NCBI RefSeq assembly: GCF_007677725.1
Contig: NZ_VEDF01000004.1
Span: forward strand, 1-64,000
Length of the DNA stretch: 64,000 bases
Source of the DNA: Pseudomonas sp. URMO17WK12:I11
Lineage (GTDB): Bacteria; Pseudomonadota; Gammaproteobacteria; Pseudomonadales; Pseudomonadaceae
Direction: 5' to 3'
Part shown: one piece after another, positions 55,601 through 64,000 of the stretch
Layout of the letters: every line of letters begins with the position of its first letter
Position numbering within the stretch: position 1 is the first letter of the stretch
Notes under the pieces: generated by a model
The model's database searches: none
What the model was told of the DNA's origin: nothing
What the model saw: the letters and a program-made list of their open reading frames with translations, nothing else
Program-made: the position numbers and the translations under genes

Positions 55601-57534
55601 GTGAGGCCGACGCTGCGGCACGGCACAGCCGCCAACAGTTCGAACAGGCTATCACCCGTGCCGCACGTCGCGATGATGGCGCCACCCTCACGCTCGAGCA
55701 TATGACCCTGGAGCAACTGCCGGCGCTGCCGGCACGCCTGGATCACATAACCTCGCTGAACCTGCAGGGGCTTGGTTTACAAAGCCTGTCGGGCGAATTT
55801 CTGCAAAGCTTCCCGCGCCTGGAGCATCTGCGCCTCTCACGCAACCCCCGGTTGCAGCCTGAGTCACTGATGCAGGCGCTCAGACAGGCGCCGCGGCTGC
55901 GCACATTGGCCGTGACCGGCAGCCCGATTGGGGCACTGGACGACGCCGGTCGGGCCACCTTGGCCCATTTGCGGGGGCTGCGAGCGTTGCGCTTGCACGG
56001 CGTCGAACTGGCGCTTGGCGAAGGCGACTGGCAAACCTTGGCAGCCTTGCCGCTGGAGCACCTGCAACTGAGCGACAACGCGATTACCCTGAGCGCGCAA
56101 GCCGCTGCGCGGATCGGCCAGATGACGCGTCTCACCGAGCTCAACCTGTCGCACAACCCGCTGGGAATGGCGCCTGAGCTGGCCACGCTGGAGCATTTGC
56201 AGAGCCTGGACCTGAGTGGCTGCGGCTTGCAGGACTGGCCGCACGGTCTGAGCGCATTGATGCAGCGGCCCGACTACGCGCTGCGCACCCTGCACCTGAG
56301 CGAGAACGCCATACACGAGTTGCCGACGCTCGATGAGATCCTCGCGTCTGCCTATGCCAGCGACTTGCTGAGCGAACACAGGTTGGCCTGGGAGTTTCAT
56401 TTCAACCAACTTGCCCCGGAACAAGCGCAACGGCTGCGTGCGATCGGCGTGGGCATCGTCGAGCATGCTGACTTCCTGGCCGAGGACCAGACGGTGGACT
56501 GGCGCGCCAGTGCCAACCCCGATCAGCGCCAGCAGTGGGACGCGCTGTTCGACCAAGACAACCACCGTGCGCTGCGAGAGGTGCTGGAACGGGTCGGGCG
56601 CTCGGCACAAGCCCAGCACAATCAACAGTCGCTGGGCGCTCAGGTGTGGCGCCTGATAGAGGCCGCCAGCCACGATCAGGGCTTGCGCCAACGCCTGGAC
56701 GAGGTAGCCAGTGATTTTCCACCATCGTGTGGCGACGCCGGCGCCGATGGTTTCAGCACCCTGGAGGTCGAGTTGCTGGCCTACCGCGAGAGCAGCAATG
56801 CCGAGATTCCCACCGCTGATCTATTCGGCTTTTATCGACGCCTGTTCCGCCGTGAGCAGGTCAATGTGCTGGCGGCCCGTATCCACGCTGCGCGGCTCGC
56901 GCGTCAAGCCGCTTTTTTGACCTGGCTGGGCGAAGCGCCGGAACTGCGCACGCAGTTTCCACAGCTGCCTGCGCTGGACGAACTCGACGACATCAGCTTG
57001 ACCGAGCTGGAGCAAGGTGGCGTCGACGATATCGAGATTCGCCTGGCCCTGCGCCAGGCCACGGCGCCGACCCTGGATTTCCCGGAGCCAAGCCAGGACA
57101 TGCTCTACCGCGAGTCGGCGCACATCAGCAGCACCACCAGCTTCAACGTCGAGCAGGCGGTGCTCGAGCTCGACGGGGATAGCCGCGCGCGCCAGGCATG
57201 GATTGCCGCGCAGCCGAGCTGGCGGCGCTTGCTCAGGCAGCGCTTCGCCCTGCACTTCGGTGCACTGGACAGGCGCTGGTATCAGGGCATGGAATACCTG
57301 GACTACTGCCTCGACCCCGAAGCAGAGCCGGTGACCGAGCTGGACGGTCGGGTACGTGAGCACTTGGCTGAAGCGCTCCCCGCCCCCTTGCAAGACGGCG
57401 CAGGACGGCTGCAGCGCATGGCGCTCAACAGCCAGCAATACCAGGCTGCGCTGGACCGCCTGATGAGCGAGCGCCAAGCTGAGCTCGAAGCGCTCTACAC
57501 GCGCCTGACCCGTCAGCAGGACGCCCTGGGCTAG
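52624..57534 (+). CDS. Large DUF6543/LRR/NEL-type E3 ubiquitin ligase effector-like protein
   Basis: 1636 aa; the ATG at 52624 has GGAG 7 bases upstream, and the open frame above it lacks support. Layout: an N-terminal DUF6543-like region (~30-500, PVDRAVYFFQPFKRRPFV); a hydrophobic, probably membrane-inserting stretch (~425-510); a long helical middle; leucine-rich repeats (~1027-1240, e.g. LTELNLSHNPLG, LQSLDLSGCGL, LRTLHLSENAI); and a C-terminal NEL domain with the catalytic Cys1369 in SCGDAG (C-x-D) followed by STLEVELL. NEL proteins of the IpaH/SspH class transfer ubiquitin onto host proteins after secretion. No secretion genes or immunity gene are adjacent, and its delivery route is unknown. 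Confidence 0.85.
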   Translation: MNPVRPYHAQQLARSLPSWTTHLHSSAVEAIMSAQRHPYLQADGQAEPWYLSAAAQQREALRAALKQRDHSLEALHKALQPLQGLTEFCQPLLQQALAIPAPVDRAVYFFQPFKRRPFVQVEGESGLAAGLEHEQFEYDASGTARKVSLLEAALHNFVDSTETGPYSELHSSKTDSTRLVGLSVPGFVQTCRELDLGQRYQDHLASLYDGEQAALLEARWCQASRDELRVHAQIAAMQDRLDALGLSAIEQLCAHARTPSHSGEPWVCRRLELFGVPLHDVLVIGPAQPGAANPCILFIPGAPDAPLQQYSSAQAAAAGLTRRMQHSAMLQWMIRRAPQALQAALFKRVTERLFDRPQPPTVPPLLPKPDPHLDFATHPLPAAPWARLYAAHVARLKADAACLAVPTAQVDAQARLALLEHIASVGLDLANVAALFVPGLNGVMLAVGGAQLMNSVFHGIEAWEQDDKAQAAAQLESVLLNIALMGAIGGGVAVLKSSRFVDSLISIEHAGGERLWRPELASYATNRTLPASVTANARGQLLHQGRFYARLDGRLYEQRLGADGQWRLVHPADPHAYQPVMRQVGEGAWRIEGEQPLDWPRQQLLSRLAGDAEDLAEADLDAALRCTGLDEDTLRHVHVSEGNTPPLLADVLNLLRVDQNVDQLIGALRHGASVANYPGYVVDQLLELPGWPADHMVEVFEGPEAWGPSTLYGSAARPEASVVTLTRNDLELGQLSQTVLSQLDESAASALLPSIAEANDRASALNGVLADALGAHRTELIERIYTAAQPPLSEEAQVLQRQFNSLSQRTLETLVAHASALERTRLGSGRVPLRIAEEARSLQARGRLDRALLGLYQPRLANADSATLQHALQTMYPEASPAQRLQHALLDRRQTARLLGQQPQRAGYRSPLRLADGRFGYPLSGRGRWREWIRQATTSIEERRLQELYPALSAPERRALVETLRQRGDAAEQIRHLQRERTGLQRHLQRWVSEADAAARHSRQQFEQAITRAARRDDGATLTLEHMTLEQLPALPARLDHITSLNLQGLGLQSLSGEFLQSFPRLEHLRLSRNPRLQPESLMQALRQAPRLRTLAVTGSPIGALDDAGRATLAHLRGLRALRLHGVELALGEGDWQTLAALPLEHLQLSDNAITLSAQAAARIGQMTRLTELNLSHNPLGMAPELATLEHLQSLDLSGCGLQDWPHGLSALMQRPDYALRTLHLSENAIHELPTLDEILASAYASDLLSEHRLAWEFHFNQLAPEQAQRLRAIGVGIVEHADFLAEDQTVDWRASANPDQRQQWDALFDQDNHRALREVLERVGRSAQAQHNQQSLGAQVWRLIEAASHDQGLRQRLDEVASDFPPSCGDAGADGFSTLEVELLAYRESSNAEIPTADLFGFYRRLFRREQVNVLAARIHAARLARQAAFLTWLGEAPELRTQFPQLPALDELDDISLTELEQGGVDDIEIRLALRQATAPTLDFPEPSQDMLYRESAHISSTTSFNVEQAVLELDGDSRARQAWIAAQPSWRRLLRQRFALHFGALDRRWYQGMEYLDYCLDPEAEPVTELDGRVREHLAEALPAPLQDGAGRLQRMALNSQQYQAALDRLMSERQAELEALYTRLTRQQDALG

Positions 57535-57537
57535 GCG

Positions 57538-60015
57538 CTATTGGCCGCGCAAGTCTTCGAAAAAGGCTTGCCGGCCATCGACCTGGCTGGAGGCTCGAGG
57601 CACGCCGGCTGCCTCGCCATTGGCCGCCTCCACATGCCAATAGCAGTGGCTGATCGCCCGCGTCACGGCGACGTAGGCCAGGCGTTGCACTTCCTCTTTC
57701 TGCGCGGTATCGAACGGCTGGGCATCGCCCGGGCGACCCAGCCCAGCCTGACGATACACCTGGTTCTTGTACGGCGAGCTGGTCAGGTAGTGACAATCGC
57801 CGAGCATGAACACCGCATCGGCTTGCAGGCCTTTGGCGCTGTGGTAGGTCAACTGGCGCAGGCGCCGCTGCTCGGCAGGCAACGCCGCCTCCGCCTGCAA
57901 CACGCCCTGCAGATGGTCGATCATCAAGGCCCGGTCACTGCCCTTGCGGTACAGCATCATCACCGACTCGCCGCGCGCGTAATGCTCCCTCAGCGTCTCG
58001 GCCAAGGCCGCTTCGTCGCGATCGAACACCTTGACCGGCGAGCCCGGCAACTCGGCGGCCGGACCGCTTGCCCGGGCTTTCTTGCCGGCGATGGCCGGCG
58101 TGCCCTTGACCAAGTGCTCGGCGGCGTCGATGACCTGCTGCTGGCAGCGGAAGTTGTCGACCAGCATGACCCGGGTGTTGGCAGGCGACGGGAAGGCTTT
58201 GACGAACTCCATGAAGTATTTTGGTGAGCTGCCGCGCCAGCCGTAGATCGACTGCCAGTCATCACCGACACACAGCAAAGACGCATGCGCGGCCGTGCGA
58301 CCGCTGTGCATGGCCGGGCCGCGACGGCGGATTTCCCTCAAGCTGGCGCGCAGCCAACTGACGATTTGCGGCGATACGTCCTGGAATTCATCGATCATCA
58401 GGTGTGCCAGCGGCCGCAGCAACGGATCGGGCAGCAAGCGCAGGTTTTCTTCGTTGTTCTCGCCAAACAGGGCAAACATGCGGTTATAGGTCATCACCGG
58501 CGGCGATTGATCCAGCAGGTGCGCCTCCAATGCCTTCCAATACAGCGCCAGCGCTTCGAAGAACAGTGCATCGGAATCGCCGCTGGGGAAACTCATGGCG
58601 GCTACCGCTGGATTGACCTCCAGCCCCAGATTCTCGATGAAATTGGCCGCGCCTACGAAGGCATCGAGCAGGGGTACGGCGGCCAGCTCGCCTTTGACCT
58701 TGTATTCGAATCCAGGGCCGGCCACGGCATCGCCTGCGAGCGATGCTGCCAGGCGTCGCGCCATGGCGTAGTTGTCGAGCCAGATCAGCGGCTTGTCGCA
58801 GAACGCCTGCAGCAGGGTGCGCTTGACCGCCCATTCGGCACGCACCGCAAGCTTGGCACCTGGGCGTTGGTACTGGGCGCTTTCACCGGGGTCGAAGCCG
58901 AGTACGACCCACGCATCGAGCCCTTCCAGACGCCCGTGCACGTGAAAGCGGCTGCCGCGCACGTCGACGGTTTCGCGGCACGGCTCGATGCCTGCAATCG
59001 GCCAGGCGCCGGCGGCGAACCAGAGGTCTTCGATGACGTCGCACAGCTCTTCGTCGCGTTGGGCCGCCAGTTGCGTCACCTGCACCCGCTTCTGTACATC
59101 GGGATGTTCAGGGTCCAACGGCTTGAGCTGCAGGGCTTCGCGGCGCAACGTGGCAATCAGCTCGGCGAAGCGTGGACTGTCCTTGAGCAAAGCGCTGTAG
59201 CATTGGTTGAGCTGCTGACGCTGAGCCTCGTTCAAGCGCAGTTCGAACGGATTGCTGTCAGCCTGGGCTTCACTGCCGGCCGGCATGTCGTTGCCCAGTG
59301 TCTCGAAGGCCCGTAACTGGCCAAAGCCAGGCAAGCTGCGCACCAGGGGCAGGATGCGTGAATGAAAGGTGCGGACCAGTTCCCGCGCCTTGACCGGTTG
59401 CAGGTTGACCTGCCACAGCGCGAACACCTGGAGCAGGCGCTTGATGAAATCCTTGCGCGATTCGCGGGTGAAGGTCACCACGGTCATCGCGTCGAGCTCG
59501 TAGCCCAGGTAATGGCGCAGCAACAGGATGCGCAGCACCAGCGAGGTCGACTTGCCGGCTCCCGCGCCTGCAACCACGCAGGTAGAGGGCGTGTCGCTGA
59601 AGATGAGCTTCCATTGCGCAGCGCTGGGCTGGGACTCGGCGGGCAAGCGCTGGGCGACATCGGCCTTGAAGCGCTTTTTCAGATCGGCGCTGATGGGCAA
59701 GCGCCAGTCATCGAAGAGGTTATCGTCCTGGCCCGGTACCGCCGCCGTATCAGGGCGGGTATCGCGTATCACCAGCACCTGCCGGCCGGCCTCGTAACCC
59801 TCCGCTCGCCCCCGCTCGAGACCGTCGCGCACGCCGTCGGCGTGGCCATCACGCTGGCCGAGGAAATGGCCGTGAAACCAGGACTCGCGGTGCTGTACCC
59901 GCAAGCGGTTCAAACCATGCTCCAGCAAACGGGCGAACAGTCGACGCAGCCACGGCAGCTGGGCAGCAGGTTTGAGTTCGGCAAGGGCCTGGGGTTGCTC
60001 GGGGGCCACGGTCAC
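57538..60015 (-). CDS. UvrD/Rep-type superfamily 1 helicase
   Basis: 825 aa. Walker A GAGAGKST is at 150-157; later motifs are MIDEFQDVSP, VGDDWQSIYGWRG, VDNFRCQQQ, LTYHSAKGLQADAV and RLAYVAVTRA. The N-terminal ~120 residues and a long insert between motifs Ia and II (~240-540) are not standard UvrD. It probably unwinds or translocates on DNA, in repair. It ends 3 bases from the effector gene, tail to tail. Confidence 0.9.
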   Translation of the reverse strand: MTVAPEQPQALAELKPAAQLPWLRRLFARLLEHGLNRLRVQHRESWFHGHFLGQRDGHADGVRDGLERGRAEGYEAGRQVLVIRDTRPDTAAVPGQDDNLFDDWRLPISADLKKRFKADVAQRLPAESQPSAAQWKLIFSDTPSTCVVAGAGAGKSTSLVLRILLLRHYLGYELDAMTVVTFTRESRKDFIKRLLQVFALWQVNLQPVKARELVRTFHSRILPLVRSLPGFGQLRAFETLGNDMPAGSEAQADSNPFELRLNEAQRQQLNQCYSALLKDSPRFAELIATLRREALQLKPLDPEHPDVQKRVQVTQLAAQRDEELCDVIEDLWFAAGAWPIAGIEPCRETVDVRGSRFHVHGRLEGLDAWVVLGFDPGESAQYQRPGAKLAVRAEWAVKRTLLQAFCDKPLIWLDNYAMARRLAASLAGDAVAGPGFEYKVKGELAAVPLLDAFVGAANFIENLGLEVNPAVAAMSFPSGDSDALFFEALALYWKALEAHLLDQSPPVMTYNRMFALFGENNEENLRLLPDPLLRPLAHLMIDEFQDVSPQIVSWLRASLREIRRRGPAMHSGRTAAHASLLCVGDDWQSIYGWRGSSPKYFMEFVKAFPSPANTRVMLVDNFRCQQQVIDAAEHLVKGTPAIAGKKARASGPAAELPGSPVKVFDRDEAALAETLREHYARGESVMMLYRKGSDRALMIDHLQGVLQAEAALPAEQRRLRQLTYHSAKGLQADAVFMLGDCHYLTSSPYKNQVYRQAGLGRPGDAQPFDTAQKEEVQRLAYVAVTRAISHCYWHVEAANGEAAGVPRASSQVDGRQAFFEDLRGQ

Positions 60016-60225
60016 TCCGGTTGAATCGAAATGTAGGACATGGTGGCTGTAATGACTGAAAAGTGCCAGCGATTGCTGGAAGATCAGTGAATTAGGCGAT
60101 GAACCGCAGAATCAGCCTCAGTTAAAAGATCGAATGGATGGATTGTTTTAAGCCGATATTTACGCTTAATTTCGATCAGTCAGTCGCGCATCATGGTGAC
60201 ATTCCCTGATTCGAGGAGCACCACA

Positions 60226-60924
60226 ATGCTACAGCTTCGACCTTTTGCAGAACTTGGCCACGCCAACCACGGCTGGCTCGATGCGCACCACCACTTTTCC
60301 TTCGCCGAGTACTACGACCCGGCGCGCATGCACTGGGGTAACCTGCGCGTGTGGAACGACGACCTGATCGCTGCCGGCAGTGGTTTCCCGCCGCACCCGC
60401 ACCGTGACATGGAAATCATCACCTATGTGCGCGAAGGCGCCATTACCCATGAGGACAGCCTGGGCAACAAAGGCCGCACTGACGCAGGCGATGTGCAAGT
60501 CATGAGCGCCGGCAGCGGTATCGTGCACAGTGAGTACAACCAGGAAGACATCGATACGCGAATCTTCCAGATCTGGATCGTTCCGCAAAAAGCGGGCGGT
60601 GCACCCTCCTGGGGAACTCGTCCGTTTCCCAAAGGGGAGCGCGGCGAGGGGTTCATCACCTTGGCCAGCGGTCGCGCCGGTGACGAGGACAGCTTGCATA
60701 TCCGCGCCGATGCCCGTCTGCTGGCGGCGACCTTGCACGCTGGCGAAACGGCCGAGTACCGCTTCGAGGCCGGGCGTAGGGGCTATCTGGTGCCCGCCAA
60801 GGGATTGGTCGAGGTCAATGGCGTACGCGTCAACGCCCGCGATGGCCTGGCGATCGAGCAGGAAACGCTGCTGCGGGTGAGCGCTGAGCAAGACAGCGAA
60901 ATCGTCCTGGTGGACGTCGCTTGA
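60226..60924 (+). CDS. Pirin-family protein (YhaK-like)
   Basis: 232 aa; the ATG follows GAGGAG. The cupin with metal residues is in HPHRDMEIITYV (His residues) and GSGIVHSEYN. Some pirins have quercetin dioxygenase activity, others act as redox sensors. The 210 bases before it are AT-rich and hold no other gene. Confidence 0.9.
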   Translation: MLQLRPFAELGHANHGWLDAHHHFSFAEYYDPARMHWGNLRVWNDDLIAAGSGFPPHPHRDMEIITYVREGAITHEDSLGNKGRTDAGDVQVMSAGSGIVHSEYNQEDIDTRIFQIWIVPQKAGGAPSWGTRPFPKGERGEGFITLASGRAGDEDSLHIRADARLLAATLHAGETAEYRFEAGRRGYLVPAKGLVEVNGVRVNARDGLAIEQETLLRVSAEQDSEIVLVDVA

Positions 60925-60931
60925 GGAAAAC

Positions 60932-60950
60932 GGGGCCGCCTTGCGGCCCC
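60932..60950. terminator. Bidirectional terminator
   Basis: GGGGCCGC/GCGGCCCC around CTT, preceded by AAAA, between the converging pirin and phosphoglucomutase genes. Confidence 0.8.
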
Positions 60951-60957
60951 TCGGCCA

Positions 60958-62595
60958 TCAGGCGATGGCGGCATCGACCAGCACTTGCGCCTCTTGGACC
61001 AGACGCTTGAGGTGCGCCTCGTCGACGAAGCTCTCGGCGTAGATCTTGTAGATGTCTTCGGTCCCGGACGGACGCGCGGCGAACCAGCCATTGGCGGTCA
61101 TGACCTTCAAGCCACCGATCGCCTGGCCATTGCCAGGGGCCTGACTGAGGATCTGGACGATCGGCTCGCCCGCCAGCTCGGTGGATTTCACCTGCTCTGG
61201 CGCCAGTTTGCTCAACGCCGCTTTCTGCCGCGCATCGGCCTTGGCCTCGACGCGGGTCGCGTACGGCTTGCCCAGCGCGGCAGTCAGCGCGTCGTAGGCC
61301 TGGCTAGGGTTGCGCCCCGTGCGCGCAGTCATCTCGGCCGCCAGCAGTGCTGGGATCAGACCGTCCTTGTCGGTGGCCCAGACCGTGCCATCCTTGCGCA
61401 GGAACGACGCACCTGCGCTTTCTTCGCCGCCAAAGCCGAGCGTGCCATCGAACAACCCCTGAGCGAAGAACTTGAAGCCCACCGGCACCTCATACAACTG
61501 GCGGCCCAGACGCTCGGTCACGCGATCGATCATGCCGCTGGATACCACCGTCTTGCCGACTGCGGCGTCGCTGCGCCATTGCGGGCGGTGGCGGTAGAGG
61601 TAGTCGATGGCAACAGCCAGGTAGTTGTTCGGTTGCAGCAGGCCATCGGCGGTGACGATGCCATGGCGGTCATGGTCAGGGTCACAGGCGAAGGCCACGT
61701 CGAAGCGCTCGCGCAGGCCGATCAGGCCTTGCATGGCGTAGGGTGAGGAAGGATCCATGCGGATCTGCCCGTCCCAGTCCACGCACATGAAGCGGAAGGT
61801 TGGATCGACCTCGGTGTTCACCACTTCGAGATTGAGCTGGTAACGCTCGGCGATCGCCGACCAGTAGCGCACCCCAGCGCCGCCCAGCGGGTCGACGCCC
61901 AGGCGCAGGTTGGCGCTGCGGATGACGTCGAAGTCGATGACATTCTCCAAGTCGGCCACGTAATGGCTGACGTAGTCATGACGCTGGGTGGTGGCGGCTT
62001 GCAGCGCCTGACCATGGTCGATGCGCTTGACCCCGGCGAGGCTCGCCTCCAGCAGCTGATTGGCCTTGGCCTCGATCCACTTGGTGACATCGCTGTCGGC
62101 TGGGCCACCATTGGGGGGGTTGTACTTGAAGCCGCCGCTTTGCGGAGGATTGTGCGAGGGCGTGATGACGATGCCATCGGCCAGCCCGGTGCGGCGCCCA
62201 CGGTTGTAGCACAGGATCGCGTGGGACACGGCAGGGGTCGGCGTGTATTCGTCGTCCTTGGACAGCATCACCTGCACACCATTGGCCGCCAGCACCTGCA
62301 ACGCGCTGGCCGCCGCAGGGGCGGACAGCGCATGGGTGTCGGCGCCGATGAACAGCGGCCCGTCGATGGCGTGCTCCTGGCGATACAGGCAAATGGCCTG
62401 GGTAATCGCCAGGACATGGTGTTCGTTGAAGCTCAGGTCGAACGAGCTGCCGCGGTGCCCCGAGGTGCCGAAGGCCACCCGCTGCGCTGCCACGGCAGGG
62501 TCTGGGCGGCCCGTGTAGTAGGCGGTCAGCAGGCGGGGAATATCGACCAGCACGCTAGCGGGAGCCGGCTTGCCTGCCAAAGGACTGAGCGTCAT
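60958..62595 (-). CDS. pgm: Phosphoglucomutase (alpha-D-glucose phosphate-specific)
   Basis: 545 aa, full length. The phospho-serine loop is TPSHNPP with Ser147, the Mg site is CDPDHDRHG, the sugar loop is [10 protein letters not shown] and the phosphate-binding site [10 protein letters not shown] is near the C-terminus. It interconverts glucose 1- and 6-phosphate for glycogen, trehalose and surface polysaccharide precursors in the cytoplasm. Confidence 0.95.
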   Translation of the reverse strand: MTLSPLAGKPAPASVLVDIPRLLTAYYTGRPDPAVAAQRVAFGTSGHRGSSFDLSFNEHHVLAITQAICLYRQEHAIDGPLFIGADTHALSAPAAASALQVLAANGVQVMLSKDDEYTPTPAVSHAILCYNRGRRTGLADGIVITPSHNPPQSGGFKYNPPNGGPADSDVTKWIEAKANQLLEASLAGVKRIDHGQALQAATTQRHDYVSHYVADLENVIDFDVIRSANLRLGVDPLGGAGVRYWSAIAERYQLNLEVVNTEVDPTFRFMCVDWDGQIRMDPSSPYAMQGLIGLRERFDVAFACDPDHDRHGIVTADGLLQPNNYLAVAIDYLYRHRPQWRSDAAVGKTVVSSGMIDRVTERLGRQLYEVPVGFKFFAQGLFDGTLGFGGEESAGASFLRKDGTVWATDKDGLIPALLAAEMTARTGRNPSQAYDALTAALGKPYATRVEAKADARQKAALSKLAPEQVKSTELAGEPIVQILSQAPGNGQAIGGLKVMTANGWFAARPSGTEDIYKIYAESFVDEAHLKRLVQEAQVLVDAAIA

Positions 62596-62679
62596 GCAAA
62601 AACCTCGAGTTCAACGAATGTGGGGGTTTGAACACGCAGTGTACTGGGAGTTGCATGGCCGTGCGAAGGGGCTGGCGGT

Positions 62680-64000
62680 TTAGTCGCCGGCAAGTTGCCA
62701 CCACGTGGGGAACATCTGTTGAACCCGCGGCTCGGCGAATCGCTCGTCGATCAACACCAGCACGCCACGGTCTTGATCGCCGCGGATGACCCGCCCAGCG
62801 GCCTGAATCACCTTGCGCACACCGGGGTACAGATAGGCGTAGTCGAAACCCGCGCCAAACTGGCGTCCCAGGCGCTGTTTGAACTGCTCGTTGATCGGAT
62901 TGACCTGTGGCAGGCCCAAGGTGGCGACGAATGCGCCGATCAGACGGGTGCCGGGCAGGTCCACCCCTTCGCCGAACGCCCCACCGAGCACAGCGAAGCC
63001 GACGCCCTGCCCGTCCGCCACGAAACGCTCGAGAAACGCCTGACGCGCCGCCTCGTCCATGCCTGGCGCTTGGGTCCACAGGGGGATGCCTGGGTGCTGC
63101 GCAGCGAGCAGGCTGGCCACCTGCTGCAGGTATTCGAAACTGCTGAAGAACGCCAGGTAATTGCCCGGCAGGCGCTGGTATTGCTCGGCGATCAACGCAG
63201 TGATCGGCGCCAGGGATGCCTGCCGCGCGTGGTAACGGGTCGACACCTGGCTGGCGATGCGCACCTGCAGTTGCTCGGCGCGAAACGGCGCCGCCACCTC
63301 GAGCCAGGCGGTATCGGCGGGCATGCCCAGTAGATCGGTATAAAAGCGCCGCGGGCTCAAGGTCGCGGAAAACAAGGTTACGCTGCGTGCTGCACGCATG
63401 CGCGGTGCGAGCAACCTGGCCGGGGTGACATTACGCAGGCACAGGCTGGCCAGGCGTTGTTTGCCCGCACCCTGGCGCAAGCTGATATCGAACAGGAAAT
63501 GCTCGTCGAACAGCTCGGCCACTCGGCTGAACTGCAAGGCCTGGTAAAAGAACTGCAGCACCTGCGGGTCAACCTCGCTGGGGCGTTCGTTCAGGCGCTC
63601 CTGGATCAGGCCGATGCATTGCTGCAGCGCACGCACGAACGCTTCTGGCAGCTGCTCGCTGGCCTGATACGCCGCCTGCTGGGTCTTGAACAAGGCGTTC
63701 CACTGTCGATTGAGCCGGTCCAGCGCGCTGACCAAGCCTTGAGGCTTGCTGCGGCGCAGTGCGCGCAACTGGCCTTGATCGAGCGTCGCGCTGTACATGG
63801 CGCGCCCGCGCTCGACCAGGTTGTGCGCCTCGTCGACCAGCACCGCGATGCGCCACTGGTTCAACTGCGCGAGGCCGAACAACATGGCGTGGGCATCGAA
63901 GTAGTAGTTGTAGTCGGCCACCACCACATCCACCCAGCGCGCCATTTCCTGGCCCAGGTAGTACGGACATACCTGATGGGCCAAGCCCACTTCGCGCAGT
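62680..64000 (-). CDS. XPD/DinG-like ATP-dependent DNA helicase, 5' end beyond the window
   Basis: The frame is open from the window edge to the stop at 62680 (~440 codons visible). Features: a CPYYLG segment consistent with the Fe-S cluster cysteine of XPD-family helicases, the DEAH box VDEAHNL, and the C-terminal motifs FGEGVDLPG and VIQAAGRVIRGDQDRG. The Walker A motif and true start lie outside. It is an SF2 5'-3' helicase of the DinG/YoaA group, a repair role being likely. Confidence 0.9.
   Translation of the reverse strand, partial: LREVGLAHQVCPYYLGQEMARWVDVVVADYNYYFDAHAMLFGLAQLNQWRIAVLVDEAHNLVERGRAMYSATLDQGQLRALRRSKPQGLVSALDRLNRQWNALFKTQQAAYQASEQLPEAFVRALQQCIGLIQERLNERPSEVDPQVLQFFYQALQFSRVAELFDEHFLFDISLRQGAGKQRLASLCLRNVTPARLLAPRMRAARSVTLFSATLSPRRFYTDLLGMPADTAWLEVAAPFRAEQLQVRIASQVSTRYHARQASLAPITALIAEQYQRLPGNYLAFFSSFEYLQQVASLLAAQHPGIPLWTQAPGMDEAARQAFLERFVADGQGVGFAVLGGAFGEGVDLPGTRLIGAFVATLGLPQVNPINEQFKQRLGRQFGAGFDYAYLYPGVRKVIQAAGRVIRGDQDRGVLVLIDERFAEPRVQQMFPTWWQLAGD

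Overview
The window is about 64 kb of GC-rich chromosome that looks like a Pseudomonas of the P. putida group. The evidence is a Pseudomonas-style lipopeptide synthetase with dual-type condensation domains, a membrane PQQ glucose dehydrogenase followed by an OprB porin, a DUF2986 small protein, DUF3053 lipoprotein, Pseudomonas-type intergenic palindromes, and a large DUF6543/LRR/NEL protein. I see no tRNA, rRNA, insertion sequence, integrase or CRISPR array. The species assignment is an inference from gene content.

Region by region. (1) 1-11816, minus strand: the 5' part of one giant non-ribosomal peptide synthetase, three complete C-A-T modules and a fourth cut by the window edge. The readable pockets suggest Leu-like, Leu-like, Gln-like, Ser-like. 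(2) 11817-13083: a gene-free block built from CAGCAA-type repeats, a ~310-bp inverted repeat pair and 7-bp tandem repeats. (3) 13084-18208: a periplasmic molybdenum aldehyde-oxidase operon (2Fe-2S subunit, Mo subunit, tri-haem cytochrome c, XdhC-type maturation factor). (4) 18218-26633: mixed genes: solute-binding protein, two MFS exporters, DUF3053 lipoprotein, His/Arg-rich exported protein, isochorismatase-like hydrolase, LysR regulator, DUF2986 protein. (5) 26680-30632: a cobalamin riboswitch, a metal/B12-type binding protein, a pseudoazurin, then a DUF1852 protein and a short MetE-like protein that match the MesX/MesD B12-independent methionine synthase system. (6) 30642-39069: SMP-30-like protein, sulfonate-type binding protein with an LLM flavin monooxygenase, ureidoglycine aminohydrolase, Cu/Zn SOD, AEC carrier, SleB-type hydrolase, CAP-domain protein, LysE-type exporter. 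(7) 39161-43129: glucose oxidation (gcd plus OprB porin). (8) 43136-47928: a likely catabolic cluster (M20 deacylase, DUF1028, flavin monooxygenase, RidA, LysR). (9) 48089-52396: small exported Cys protein, VOC protein, hypothetical, MHS transporter, an alpha/beta hydrolase lacking the usual nucleophile. (10) 52624-64000: a 1636-aa probable NEL E3 ubiquitin ligase effector, a UvrD-like helicase, pirin, phosphoglucomutase and the 3' part of an XPD/DinG-like helicase.

Themes: periplasmic oxidation feeding the respiratory chain (Mo aldehyde oxidase, glucose dehydrogenase, pseudoazurin), scavenging of sulfur and B12 or a bypass around them, and biotic interaction (lipopeptide, NEL effector). The two most notable items are the B12-riboswitch/pseudoazurin/mesX-mesD neighbourhood and the NEL-type effector. 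Starts were set from ribosome binding sites, signal peptides and overlaps, all by eye.
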